64,000 bases of DNA from Puffinus mauretanicus (lineage: Eukaryota; Chordata; Aves; Procellariiformes; Procellariidae), in contig JAJKFH010000209.1 of the NCBI GenBank assembly GCA_023333565.1, positions 604,001 through 668,000 on the forward strand. Direction: 5' to 3'. Below, piece after piece: positions 13,618 to 25,552 of the stretch; positions within the stretch are counted from its first letter, which is position 1, and each line of letters opens with the position of its first letter. Below the pieces are notes generated by a model. The model searched no databases. It was given only the letters and a program-made list of their open reading frames with translations, and was not told where the DNA came from. A program made the position numbers and the translations under genes.

Positions 13618-14822
13618 AGATCACAGAGTTACAGAATCACAGAATGGTTGGAAGGGACCTCTGGAGGTCATCTGGTCTAACTGCCCTGCTCAAGCAGTGC
13701 CATCTAGAGCAGGTTGCCCAGGACCATGTCCAAACAGCTTTTGAATATCTCCACAGATGGAGACTCCACAACATCTATGGGCAACCTATGCCAGTGCTCA
13801 GTCACCCTCACAGTAAAAAAAAGGTGTTTTGTTATGTTCATATGGAACCTTCTGTGTTTCAGTTTGTGCCCATTGTCCTGTCACCAGGCACCGCTGAGAT
13901 AAGCCTGGCTGCATCTTCTTTACACCCTCCCTTCAGGTATTTATATACATTGATAATATCCCCCCAAGCCTTCTCTTCTCCAGGCTAAACAGTCCCAGTG
14001 CTCTCAGCCTCTCCTCATAGGAGATATGCTCCAGTCCCTTAACCATCTTAGTGGCCCTTCACAGGACTCTCTCCAGTAGCTCCATGTCTCTCTTGTACTG
14101 AGGAGTCCAGAACTGGACACAGTACTCTGGAGGAGGCCACCACAGTGTTGAATAAAGGGGAAGTATCACCTCCCTCGACCTGCTGGCAACATTCCTCCTC
14201 ATGCAGTCCAGGATACCATTAACCATCTTTGCCTCAAGGGCACATTCCTGGCTGATGTTCAACTTGGTGCCCACTGGGACCCCCAAGTCCTTCTCTGCAA
14301 AGCTGCTTTCCAGTTGGTTGGCCCCCAGCATAATACTGGTGCATGGGGTTGTTCCTCCCCAGGTGCAGGACTTTGCACTTCCCTTTGTTGAACTGCACAA
14401 GGTCAGTGACTTCCCGTCAGCCCATTTCTCCAGCCTGTCGAACTCCCTCTGAATGGCAGAATGGCCCTCTGGTGTATCAGCCACTCCTCCCAGTTTTGTG
14501 TCATCAGCAAACTTTCTGAGGGTACACTCTGCCCCATCATCTAGCTCATTAATGAAGATGTTGAAAATAATTAGAGCCAGTACTGACCCCTGAGGTACAC
14601 CACTAGTTACTGGCCTCAAACTAGACTTTGTGCCTCTGGTTGCCACTGTCTGGGCCCATCTCAGTTTTAGCCAGTTTTCAATCCACCTCACTGTCTGGTC
14701 ATCCAGCCCATACTTCATCAGCTTCTCTAAGAGGATCTTACGGGAGACAGTGCTGAAAGCCTTACTGAAGTCTAGGTAGAACAATATCCATTGCTCTCAC
14801 CTCATCTACCAAGCTAGTCATA
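13618..14822 (-). mobile_element. CR1 LINE fragment, reverse orientation
   Basis: A 1.2-kb CR1 copy inserted in antisense orientation. Its 3' end is at the left, where diverged copies of the terminal repeat (cacagaat-like units) lead into the conserved tggttggaagggacctctgg box. Its 5' truncation is near 14822. It carries the second half of the reverse transcriptase and the region downstream of it. The 3' part (13618-14058) is broken by frameshifts. The right boundary is where similarity to CR1 fades. Confidence 0.95.
14059..14784 (-). pseudogene. CR1 reverse transcriptase fragment
   Basis: This is a 241-codon open piece of the CR1 ORF2 protein, whose normal role is to copy the element's RNA at the target site. 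Visible motifs in order are YLDFSKAF near residue 3 (first catalytic Asp; CR1 usually has FDT where this copy has FST), TSGVPQGSVL near 80, FADDTKLGG near 111 (catalytic Asp pair) and [13 protein letters not shown] near 200. The upstream endonuclease domain and the N-terminal reverse transcriptase blocks are absent because of 5' truncation. The frame ends at LLERVL, well before the usual CR1 C-terminus. It is a dead fragment that happens to have stayed open. Confidence 0.9.
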
Positions 14823-17800
14823 TGTAACTTCTTGAGTGCATGGAACTTGAAAGTTGCAAAAAAATAAAAGTTATATGACTTATGCCATTTCTTTCTCATT
14901 AATAAAGGCCTACATGAGTTCACTAGAGCTTTTCCTGTAAAGCAAGCTGTATGATAACTTTTCCTCTGATCTAAGCTAGTCATGTAGAAGGCATTACTTA
15001 TTTCAAAAATTTAAGATCTGTGGTCCAAATCAGAATGTCTGAGTTTTTAATGTTACTACCATACCATTGGCAGAAAAGTCATGGCATAGCTACGTTGACC
15101 CCACAGAAGTAGGCATGCTAGCATCTTAATCTTTTTATGAATATCAGAAGAGCTCCCTACTTTTTTCATTAATCCCCTGACATAGCACTCAAAATATAGT
15201 CTTAAAAATCTGAGCTAGAACTAAAACACTAAAAGTTTCTGCTAAAATTATTAAATACATTTTTACTTGCATTTCATTCGCCAAGAATATTGTAGAGAAA
15301 ATTTCTTTCTGGTTTCCATGGGAACACTCTTGTAAATGTATAGGGATTCAAAATGTAAAGTGGTTGGTGAAAAACTTGTGAAAATAAAGTGCATTTGCAG
15401 TTTTTCTTCTTTGATAAATATATGGAGAATTAAAACCTTTGATAAGAAAGGAGTGAGAGCATACGATTTTCTAGACATATGGGAAACGTGTGCAAACTCA
15501 AGAGGCATGAATTATTCCTCTTGAGCAAAAAAGGGCTTAGCAGATGTTAGTGTGCAAGGACCGTGTAAACATTCTGGGAGCTTAAAGAAGGGTAATTTTA
15601 AAAATTCGTCAATAGGAATAAAGACACATGAAACTGCAAACCAAATATTTTTATAAAATTCACAAGTAATAAGTATTTCACCAGTTACTTTTCTCTGTTT
15701 TGTTTGAGCATGTGCCAGTAATTTTCCATGAAAGGTACTGGTCAGCAGGAATATGGGTTATACTCTAGAAAGTGTTGTCATTCTTTGTTACAACATTACA
15801 ACTTACAAAGATTTTACTGTTTTAAGTATATTAATCTGAGGATCAGACCCAACTGTTCAGGGGACAGGCCAGGCTGTCAGCTGTAATTGCATCACATGAC
15901 CAGAAGCACATATGCCCCATTGAGCATTGTTGGTGGAGAGATGGAAAATTATCCCTTCCAGCACATCCCTACCTGCCATCCATGAAACTTGACTAAAATT
16001 TGTCTAAGTAGTGAAGTAACTAGGAGGCATGTTGCTCCAATGGAATGATATGTACATGATAGACTATACAGGAGGGAGTAAAGATGTTGTTAACCTAAAT
16101 GGAGATAAAACCCAAATATTGTTTGTGAAATGTACATTTTCAGTTATATTTAAAATGTTTCAGCTCCTCTCAAGTATTTTGAAGAAAACTTGGATTTTAG
16201 GAATGAGAAATGGGTCTCTGACAGAGCTAAAAACTGTTAATAAAAGTTTTATCTACAACATCTAAGGAAATATTCTGTGGAATAGAATATTTTCCAAACC
16301 CTTTTAGTTTGTCTAATTAGCTGCCTGCTCTACTGACTGCTCTTTCAACCTGAGCCACATCTGTTTAGGTGGGAGATAAGACTTAAAATAAAGAAAATGG
16401 CTCTCTTTGGGTTCACAGCCTTCATCAGAGGTTGGAACGTGCTGTGGAGTGCAGTTGTTGTAGTACCATTATGGCTATTCCACTTTGGCAAATTCTTCAC
16501 CTGTTAAATGCTTGAGCCTTTTTGTGCCTTCTTTCTCTGGATATGTCATATTGACAAAAACATGCCTCTGAAGTAATGCCAATACAGTATGATAACTCAA
16601 AAATATGAGGTCTCTGTCAAATAAAGCAATATGGGAACCCACTATATGCATGCATTAATGGTGTAAGAATGAGAAAAAGTAATTAACTGTCAGTTTTCAG
16701 GCTTCCAGTAAACAACACTTCTCACAAGCAGATATTATAGACAGCCACTACACTGCCCTTAAAAGTGAAATAACAGCATTATGCTAAATGTAATATGAAA
16801 ATTCAATCTGATATATCAGCATTAGATTGAGTGCTGTGCACGACACTGACATGACTATAAAGACTCCCTAAGGTTAAATTGGGCTCCTGCACTGAAATTC
16901 TAATTAGAAATATGAGTGCTCTAACTCTGTGTAAGTGCATGTCTGTTTAATTATTTTCCCTTTTTACCTTACATCTTTCATTATTCCATAGTCCTTTTCT
17001 TCCTCCTTTCTTGCTGTTTTCAAGCAACCCAATCTCCTCACTTAATCTAAGTGTAGGACCTTTCTTTAAGTTGGCATTAATTGACAAGCAGTGTTTAATT
17101 ATTATTTTTCATCTCTGAAGAGATGTGATATTAGCTCACCAAGAGCCCTAGACAGCATCTCAGCCCTTTGACTCATGAGGCACAGCTCTGCCATCTTCTG
17201 ACATATCTATTCTCTTGTCAGCAAGACAATCATTTTCCTTAGAGTAATACCAACAATATTTTGTCTGTACTTTGTCTTTAGGAATTTCCTACCTATCTAA
17301 TAGACAACATAACAACATTTTCGGAGGATGGAGTGAGTTAGTCTGTACCTGAGAGGTGTGTTTAAACTGTGTAGGACAGATGGTTTCTTTATCACACTAA
17401 ATGACACTTAAGAAACCTTAGTTTCACAAATACGAGTACAGTACCTAAGCTATGACAAGAACATTCTGTTTAGCATTATTTTCTACTACTACATCTCACT
17501 CTTAAAAAAGTATATTAATTTCTTAGATTATTCATCTAATATTAATTTGTTTGATTTTATTAAGGAAAAGTAGTGAACTAAATCTGGTTTTGTGTAGAGT
17601 AATTTCAGTGTAAATTCGTTGTCTGTAATAAATTATTTCTATTCTAAAAGGTGTGAATTGTGGTGGAGGACACACAGTGTATAAATTCAATTTTGATAAA
17701 TCAAAATTCCTTATAAGAACTACTTAAAATTTACAATTTTCCTCTCATAGAATCAAATCTCATTAATTTCAAATCATGAATCTCCCCAATATTCTTAATG

Positions 17801-20800
17801 AAATTCCAGCACACAAGAAGTTGTTTTCAAACAGTTCTCAGCAGGTACAGATTTATTAGTGAAAATTAAATGATCAGCGTGAGTCATTTCGGCTCAGAAT
17901 GAAATATTAAAAAATGGATTAGTTTTAGGATTAGTATTGAGATTCATGTTCATTTGCATTGAAGATACCTTGAAGTGCAAAAATATTGAAGTGAACAGAT
18001 AAAAACATGTACATGAGTCCTGGAGTAACTCATTTCCTTTCCTGGGCAAAGCTAAATTCTAATGTTTGAAAACTCCATTTAGTTGCTGAATTGTACTTTG
18101 TCAAACCTTTGCTTTCTTCAGCATTGATGTACCCTAAGCTTATTCAAAACTTGTCTCTATCTATAGGCTATTTTTTTAGAGCTACTGTTTCTTAGGACAG
18201 ACCTCCAAATGGAACACATGCACAGCCTTTCTCTATAGCTCTGTTTCTTGTCAGTCCCAATAAAAGAGAAGAAAGACAAGACAACCTCTCCAGCCGCAGG
18301 AAAGTCATAACCCCAGCTATCCTTTGGTAAAAGGTCCCTCACTGCTTGTTCTTAACCTATTCCTGGTCTATTCTGTAAGGGGAACCATGACATGGATAAA
18401 TAAGAGTCTGAAAATATTCTGCAAACCTGTTTAAAAGTATGTAAATACTAGAAAATGTCATAATCAATGCATACTCTATTCTTAAACATTAGAAGGTAAC
18501 ATTAGGTTCCTGAAAAACACACTTAATCCCCATAAAATATTTAGCTTGGAGAGTCTAATTAATACAATATAGGACCCAACTAAACACTGTCCTGAAAAAG
18601 CCCACAGGTATTTAATCTCAAAAGCTGCAGATGGAATACCAAACAAAACCAGAATTTTCCTTAGGCCTAGATATGTGGAAGGTGGGTAGTCCATAATGCC
18701 TAAAAGTAAATCCAGAAGTGTCCTTCACAAAAATCATTTCTGTTTAAGATGTTGTGATGCATCAGTTTGATTTATACCAGTTTCTCTGAACATATGCAAC
18801 AGATCTGTCCTTTTTTTTGTATTTTCCAAGTGTGACCATGGACTCCATATTCAGTGATCTTACATGCAAGTTTATTGCTGAAATCAGAAATTTGCTTAGG
18901 TTTGGGTAATCCACATGCAAGTTCTCTGTGATATATGTGATTATTTTTAAAAGATATAGAGCAGACTGCTGGTTGATAATAATTCTTGGAACTTGACCCT
19001 GGTTACATTGCCACTTATTTTTAGAATCTGTGACCTTTTGGAATAATATTTTTATAAGTGCAATAAGATCTTCTAGTGTGTGAATTAATGTTGTACTGAT
19101 GGAGCAGAGCTGATTGCACTCAGCCTTTAGCTTCATTCACAGCAACACATTAGTTGTGAATTAGTGTGCAATAATTCATACCCTGTTGTGTCGTAGGTCT
19201 AAATATAACATTTGTTCAGGTTTAGAAATACAACCTAATGGCACTAATATTTTCAAATCAAGAAGCCCCCCTTAGTATTTTCATTTCAAATATGTTGTTC
19301 TAGCTGCCATATGTTACAATAATAACAGTTGATTAAATAGTGACATAGACTTCAGCGTAGCTTCCACACAGATACACATTTCTTCTGTACAGATACTTTC
19401 TATACCTGAGATGTTGGGATCCAGTGACATGAAAGGGGATCTAAGAGACTCTGGATTGAAACAATCATCCTGTATGGTCAGTCTATCTTTTATGTTTTAT
19501 TTTTGCTTTAATTATGATTCAAGGGGCACTTCATAAAAAGAAAACAAAATTATTTGGAAAAAAATCTCCATTATTTTTCAGACAGAGAACACAATGAACA
19601 GGCAGGCTAAATATTAGTCACGAGGAGTCTTTAGGCATCTAAACCTAACATTTGCAGTTGACTCTATATGTTACAGCTGTCATTGAACCATTTATTAGAT
19701 ATTCACAAAATTTTACATGAAACACTATTAGGTAAATAATGATCCTAATTGTTGCAGACAAAGTTCTGCAACCAAAACACATGAAAAGAAATTGGGTTTA
19801 GGTCTCATATTACCTAATGATGCTCCTGAAGGAAGGATTTGCAGCATGTCATTGTATGTACAGATGACATTATGACTGCCAAGAGCATGGAAATGTTATA
19901 ATAGGAAACAAAAAAAGAACGATCTAGTATGTATAAAGCAATTTATTCATCTGGAGAGATTATTTCAAAAATATTGAATGTAAAGATCAAATGGTTTTAA
20001 CAGAAAGTCTAGTGTGAATTTTCAGTCAATGCTATTTTATCTGGTGCATGCAAAACCTAGGAGGCAATAGCACTAATTAAGGAGCTAAATTCAGTAATGA
20101 CACAAGGCAGACTATAGAGTACATTCTGTGCAGGTATCAATTCTATATTTAGAGCAGAGGTAGTTGGGTGATAGGCGCACTCTAAATGCTAATAAGAAAG
20201 GAAAGATTAGATAAGAGGAACAGACCTATTTAATTGGTTGCCATTATGGCAGATAAGAGAAGGGTATTTATCTCAATGGTTTTTCCCATCTAACTCATAT
20301 TATTCATGGAAATGCTTTCCACATGTGAACTGAGAAACTGAGTATCGTTTTCCTCATTGGACAACATGCTAAGGGCACAATCTTCCTTGCCTTATACAAC
20401 AGGAATAGACCCACCCCAATTGTCTTCAGACCAGTTACACTCTCCAAATGTAGTGCATGGCTTTTCTCTGGTTCGCAATATCTGGGGTGGGTGGTTCAAG
20501 ATTCAAAGAGATGTTGTAGTAGAGCAGTGAGAGATGGGGTAAGAGAGGGCTGAAATAAGTTTACCTGTTTTCAGACTGATTTGAGGACTCCTATACATAT
20601 AAATAATAATTACATTCAGGCTTTGAAAAATGAGGTAGGATTGGCTATTATACACATGGGAGGGAAAACAGAAGGATGGAGTTTACAGGAGCAAGTTAAT
20701 TCTATAGGAATACTCATGCTTTATTACCCTTGAATTTTAAAAACAGTTCAACTATTCTAGTATCTTCAGGTTCAGAGTATTTGCTTCAATACTTTGCCTT

Positions 20801-21694
20801 GACTTTGACTTAGAAGTCTACATCTTCTAAGGAAGTTGTCAGGTTAATGTATCTTAATGAGTTTCCGTCACTGCTGTTCAAAAAGCTCTTTGAAATAATT
20901 TTTGCCTTCTAGATAATCTGCTGCTGCTATGTTTGTTGCTCTGCAAACAATAGACCCAGAGAGAGCTATCCTCAGGATCAGCATTATTCAAAAAATGTGT
21001 GCACATCCATATAGAGTAGTAGGCCGTGTTATTCTCTGTTAGTTGTGGGGAAACAAAGAGGGAAGTTGTGATCTCCCTGAGATAATTGAAAGAGTCTGTG
21101 ATTAGAACTGAGATGCAATTCCTTGCTCCAAGGCATATATCCAGACCATAAGACCATTTCTTTTACATCTTTCTCTTTAACCTGTCAAACTGAGATACTT
21201 CTCATGGTAGTTGTTTTGATACTAAACTGACACATTCAGATATCACTTTCTATGTGTGAATTCTTACTCAGTGTTTTGCAGTAATAGTGACAACATCAAT
21301 ATTTAAAAATAAACAACGTGTTTAGTTTTATGTTTGTTAAATAAAAGCTTGTCCTAAAAAAAGCAGCTCTTAAAATTCATTAAATTCCATGAATGAATGT
21401 CTCATTAAGTACAAAATGTCATTTACATTGGAAAATTATTACCTCCCACATTGTCACAGCTACAAACCAAACAATTTCAACAAATCTTTTCTGAGTGCTC
21501 TCATGCCTCAACAGTATCTGTTTTTCTCTCACTGCATTGCTCATCACTGACAATTCCTTGCCCCATTCTAGCATGCATTGTGGCAGCCGAGGAATATTTA
21601 AGCTTGGAATATAGCCTGGAGCTTAATGTTGAAGTGGGCCATTTTATGTGAGAGGTGTTTAAAAAAAAAAAAAAGCTAAATTTTAAGTCCCAGC
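14823..21694. other. intergenic or intronic, nothing recognised
   Basis: AT-rich sequence without recognised repeats or genes. The longest open frame (18762-19136, minus, 124 codons) has no recognisable motif and is about what chance gives in this composition. A run of 14 A lies at 21661-21674, just before the LTR. Confidence 0.6.
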
Positions 21695-22225
21695 TGTACT
21701 GAGTCTGGCTGGGATAGAGTTAACTTTCTTCATAGCAGCCCCTTTGGTGCTGTGTTTTGGATTTGTGGCTAAAACAATGTTCATAACACACCAATGTTTT
21801 GGCTATTGTTGAACAGTGCAGCATTCTGCTTCCCTCAATGAGTGGGGTGGGGATGGGCAAGAAGTTGGGAGGAGACACAGCTGGGACAGCTGACCCAAAT
21901 TGGCCAAAGGGATATATTCCATACCATATAACTTCATGCTCAGCAATAAAAACTGGAGGTAGAGGAAGAAAGAGAGGCATTTTCTCTTCCAAGGAGGCCA
22001 TTGCTCGGACACCAGCTGGGCATTAATCTGATTGTGGGAGGTGCTGAGTAATTGCCTTTCCATCAATTTATTTTTCTCTTTCTTTCACTTATTAAACTGT
22101 CTTTATCTCAACCCACAAGTTTTCTCACTTTTGCTCTTCCTATTCTCTCCCCCGTCCAGCTTGTGGTTGGAGTGAGTGAGCCGCTGTGTGGGTGCTTGGC
22201 TGCTGGCTGGGGTCAACCCACCACA
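21695..22225 (+). mobile_element. solo LTR of an avian ERVL-type retrovirus
   Basis: A 531-bp LTR that starts TGTACTGAGTCTGGCTGG and ends CAACCCACCACA, giving the TG...CA termini of an LTR. From memory these ends and the box TAACTTTCTTCATAGCAGCC belong to a very common ERVL (class III) LTR family of birds. An AATAAA lies at 21945-21950. No second LTR or internal region is present in the window, so this is a solo LTR left by recombination. The flanking pentamers are CCAGC (left) and CCTGC (right), a plausible 5-bp target duplication with one substitution. Open frames inside it are not genes. Confidence 0.88.
21945..21950 (+). promoter_or_regulatory. polyadenylation signal of the solo LTR
   Basis: An AATAAA hexamer lies inside the solo LTR in sense orientation, where the R region would be expected. 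The assignment rests on position and sequence only. Confidence 0.5.
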
Positions 22226-25051
22226 CCTGCTGACATTTCCTTGGGTTCATGCAGCATGGGCTGTTTCAACCCGTCAGGGTGTCTTGGATGAGAGCAGGTA
22301 GAACAGCCTTAAATCTCTGTCATTAGAAACAAACACATTGTAGTTAAGTACAACAGGGTTCTTAGATTTTCCAGTGTATGGTAACCAATGACAAACTTGG
22401 AGGTACAGCATGAAGATTTAGTGGATTTATAAAAATAAAAGCTTTATTTTCTCTGATGTATAATTTTGCTTTTCCTCCAAAGACTAAGGAGGATATTCTT
22501 TAAATATGAAATATGATCAGTATACTTAAGATCTATTTCACATGCAGTGAACTCCAGTTCACAAGGCTATGTCTAGCTGGAAGAGAATAGTAGTATATGA
22601 AGAAAAGCAGGCAGTATTGGTCAAGAGCACTGTTAACCCCCTAATTTCATAAAAATAGTAAAGTAGCTTTAGAATTAAAATTGCAAATATAGGGAAAAAA
22701 ATTGTAAGTTGCTCAAATAAAGCTAGTTGTGCCCACGGCCATGGTAATTACATGCCTAATTTGAGACTTCTGTATCTTGGATTGTGAATGCAATCTTGAA
22801 GCCCTCAGGAGTATTTTCAAGATAGAATGGCTTTGGGTAATGTCAGAGATGTCAGATAGGCACAGCTGCCGACCCCAAAGTCAGTTAAGTGACAACAGCA
22901 TAAAGTACAAATAATGAATATGGGAAATTGCAAAGTAAATGAAACACTGTTAAGCACTAAGTAGATTTAAGTAGCCCTAAAGAGCACATATAAATGTTGC
23001 AAATTCACTAAAAATAATCCACACCATTTATTATTATGCCAATTTATGAATGCATAGTCTAGAAAATTTTTAAATTTTACTATTTTCTTCGAGAATATTG
23101 CCTTTTTTTTTAGCTCTTATTTTACTGATGATAGTGCTGAATCCTCTCTAGGAGATACTAGGCACGTATTAATACTAGATAAATGTAAGTGCTATATCTG
23201 TACATAGCAAATTCCAGGTACAAGGTGTTACTGTGCACAAATTATCAATATGTTCCTTGAATTGCATCTCCTCTGTCTTTTATGGCTCTACTTTTATTGT
23301 TCTTTATCCTTAATTTTGAATGTAAAACACCACTTCTAGTTTTTATTAGTGGAGATTTCATGTATACCTCAGTATTTAGCTATTATTTTTCATAAAGTAC
23401 CTGGTACTATGCAGGTATGTGATTCTTGCTCCAATAAAATATTATCTATCTTTTACCTCAGAAATATATTATGTTTTCCCTGAGTTTTTCCAACCATCAC
23501 TTCCCCTTCCCCCCCCCCCCCCCCCCGAAGGTCATTACTTTAAAATGGCTCATCATTTCTCCTCTGTTGTGCTGATTTCTAGTGGGTGGGTATGAGAGAG
23601 ACCTGAAAGGCTCACATTCATATCCATTACCATTCACTTACTTAAGATCTAAGTTGCTACCAGAGCATAAGATTACTGAGATTTGTCTTTTTTGTTTCTT
23701 TGAGGACTGGGGATAAGAGTATAGTATGGCAAAAAAATAACCAGAAGAAAGAAATTCCTTCACTGTTGAAAGTAATACATAGCTCAGTAAATATTTGCAA
23801 GCAAAAGTACCTCTCCAGGCTCAGTGCATGCCAGTAAACAGTTCAGTCATTTCTGCCGTATTGTTTTTTCACACGAGTAACCACAGTCCAAAGCAATTTC
23901 CGTACGACTTAGGATCTGAGGTCACAGTTCTTTGCAGCATTGCCAGCTTTATTCAATGAGTGGGATGATTTCTGGCAGTTAAATTTAAACTCAAATGTCA
24001 ATTAAAGGACACCACAGGAAGTCTGTGCATGAACCAGATCCATATTTTACTGAGTATAAGATGAGTAGGCCCCACTTATGTTGTGACTATCCAGTCTCAT
24101 ACAACACAGCAAGTGTACTATTTATCAATAGAAATTTGACTTTACTTGATAACGAATTGACAATATACAAAAAAATGTTATTTTTTCAGGATATATTCAA
24201 GTTCACTTTTTCATCATTATAATCCATGATCAGAAAGGGTGTGATACAATTACTAGTTATCAAAAAACCTGTCAAATCTGCATAGGGAATTAACTGCTTA
24301 AAAATAAAATAAATAGACTATTCAGAGCGATCCATACAAAATGCTGTGCAAAACACAGATGTCACCACTGTCATGGTATGTAACTCTACCTACAGTATTT
24401 CTTTCCATTGTGACAAGCTTACCATTTTTATGCCTCAAAAAAACAAACAAACAAAAAGTCCCTTTTGAGTGCTTCTAAAATTTGAGTGAATTTTTAAAAA
24501 GAGCATCTGCTTCTTTAAGCAATAGTAAGGAAATGCTGTTTAGAAATATCTTTATTGATATCATAATTCTGTAATGATTGATTGATTTAATGTAATTAGC
24601 CTTAATTATTTTCAGAGAGATTGCCTTCTGGGATAGGTCTTTTCTTTTAAAAAGAATAGCACCCATTTAGCTGATTCCACTTGAAATACGCTTCATAGTA
24701 ACAAGCTGGTTCGGAAATGTTGAAATACTATGGTTTAAAAACTGAACCCAACCTTTAATTGTCAAGTATGTGTATACTTTCTGTCTCAGAAGTTCAAACA
24801 GTTTGTTTCTCTACCTTTGAACTTTTCTTAACATCCAGCAATTTTTCATTCTTCATGTCTAATGAAGATGGGGAGAGAGAAAGAGCATTGGGCATGATAA
24901 GGCCCTCGGTATCGCAGTGGTTCTTCTTTCCTGATTATCATAAGATCATACAATTGACTAGGACAGTATCAGGAGATTGACTGGGGAAGAAAGCTACGAA
25001 AATAGCTGTTCAGAGAATGGGTGAGGCAAAAGAGTAAGGTAGCCATCTAGA
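22226..25051. other. intergenic or intronic, nothing recognised
   Basis: AT-rich, with no gene or known repeat seen. It contains the poly-C run at 23509-23526 and a short CAAA-type low-complexity patch at about 24436-24458. Confidence 0.6.
23509..23526 (+). repeat. homopolymer run of 18 C
   Basis: Eighteen consecutive C, preceded by a C-rich and T-rich stretch. It stands alone in AT-rich surroundings. The minus strand carries 18 G and could form a G-quadruplex. Length variation and assembly error are both likely at such a run. Confidence 0.95.
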
Positions 25052-25552
25052 AATGTCAGGGTCCTGTGTACATCAAAAGACTCTGCAATCTCTTCCCCTT
25101 GCCCCTGCCCAGCCCAGAGGTTTAATTGCCTGTGTTCAAGGTCACCTTTGATACAGTGCAGCTGTATGGTCTTGGATCAGGCTGCAGGGAAAAGAGTAGT
25201 ATGAGAAAGAGTTGTGAGAAGCCTCATCCTCCCCCTTTGCTTGAGAGCTACATTTAAGCTGAGGCCTTCACCCTTGCACCTTGCAGAGATATGTTACAGG
25301 TAAGCCTGCACCTGACTGGCTTGACTTTCTGGCTTGACATCAGACCCGCCTCATCATTATGGCCTTGTTTGACTTGTCACTCAACTGTTGGCTGACCCTG
25401 GTTAACATCACCAGACCCGCTCTGGTCTTTTCGCTCACGTATTGGGGGAACTGCAGCCTTTGTGGGTGAAGTCACAGCCCTGTACCTGCCTTGCTGTCAA
25501 CTCAGCTCACTTTCCCTTGCAGAGCAGCCTGCTCTTGCTGCTTCCTGACCTG
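25052..25552 (-). repeat. unclassified interspersed repeat, copy A
   Basis: A GC-richer block of about 500 bp within AT-rich DNA. Its reverse complement matches the block at 27750-28357 over several segments in the same order: a near-identical start (GCAGCAAGAGCAGGCTGC, then CTGCAAGG), a middle segment (GATGAGGCGGGTC then GTCAAGCCAG), a CAGCTTAAA / GGCTTCT segment and a matching end (ACAGGACCCTGACATT). The matching ends imply two copies of one family. I see no coding region, LTR signature or clear terminal inverted repeat, so the class is unknown. Boundaries come only from where the similarity begins and ends. Confidence 0.6.

Noticed and set aside
13644..13988. 114-codon plus-strand frame
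   Set aside because: Antisense shadow of the CR1 3' region.
18762..19136. 124-codon minus-strand frame
   Set aside because: The longest frame outside transposons, but rich in AT-coded residues, with no domain and no flanking signals.
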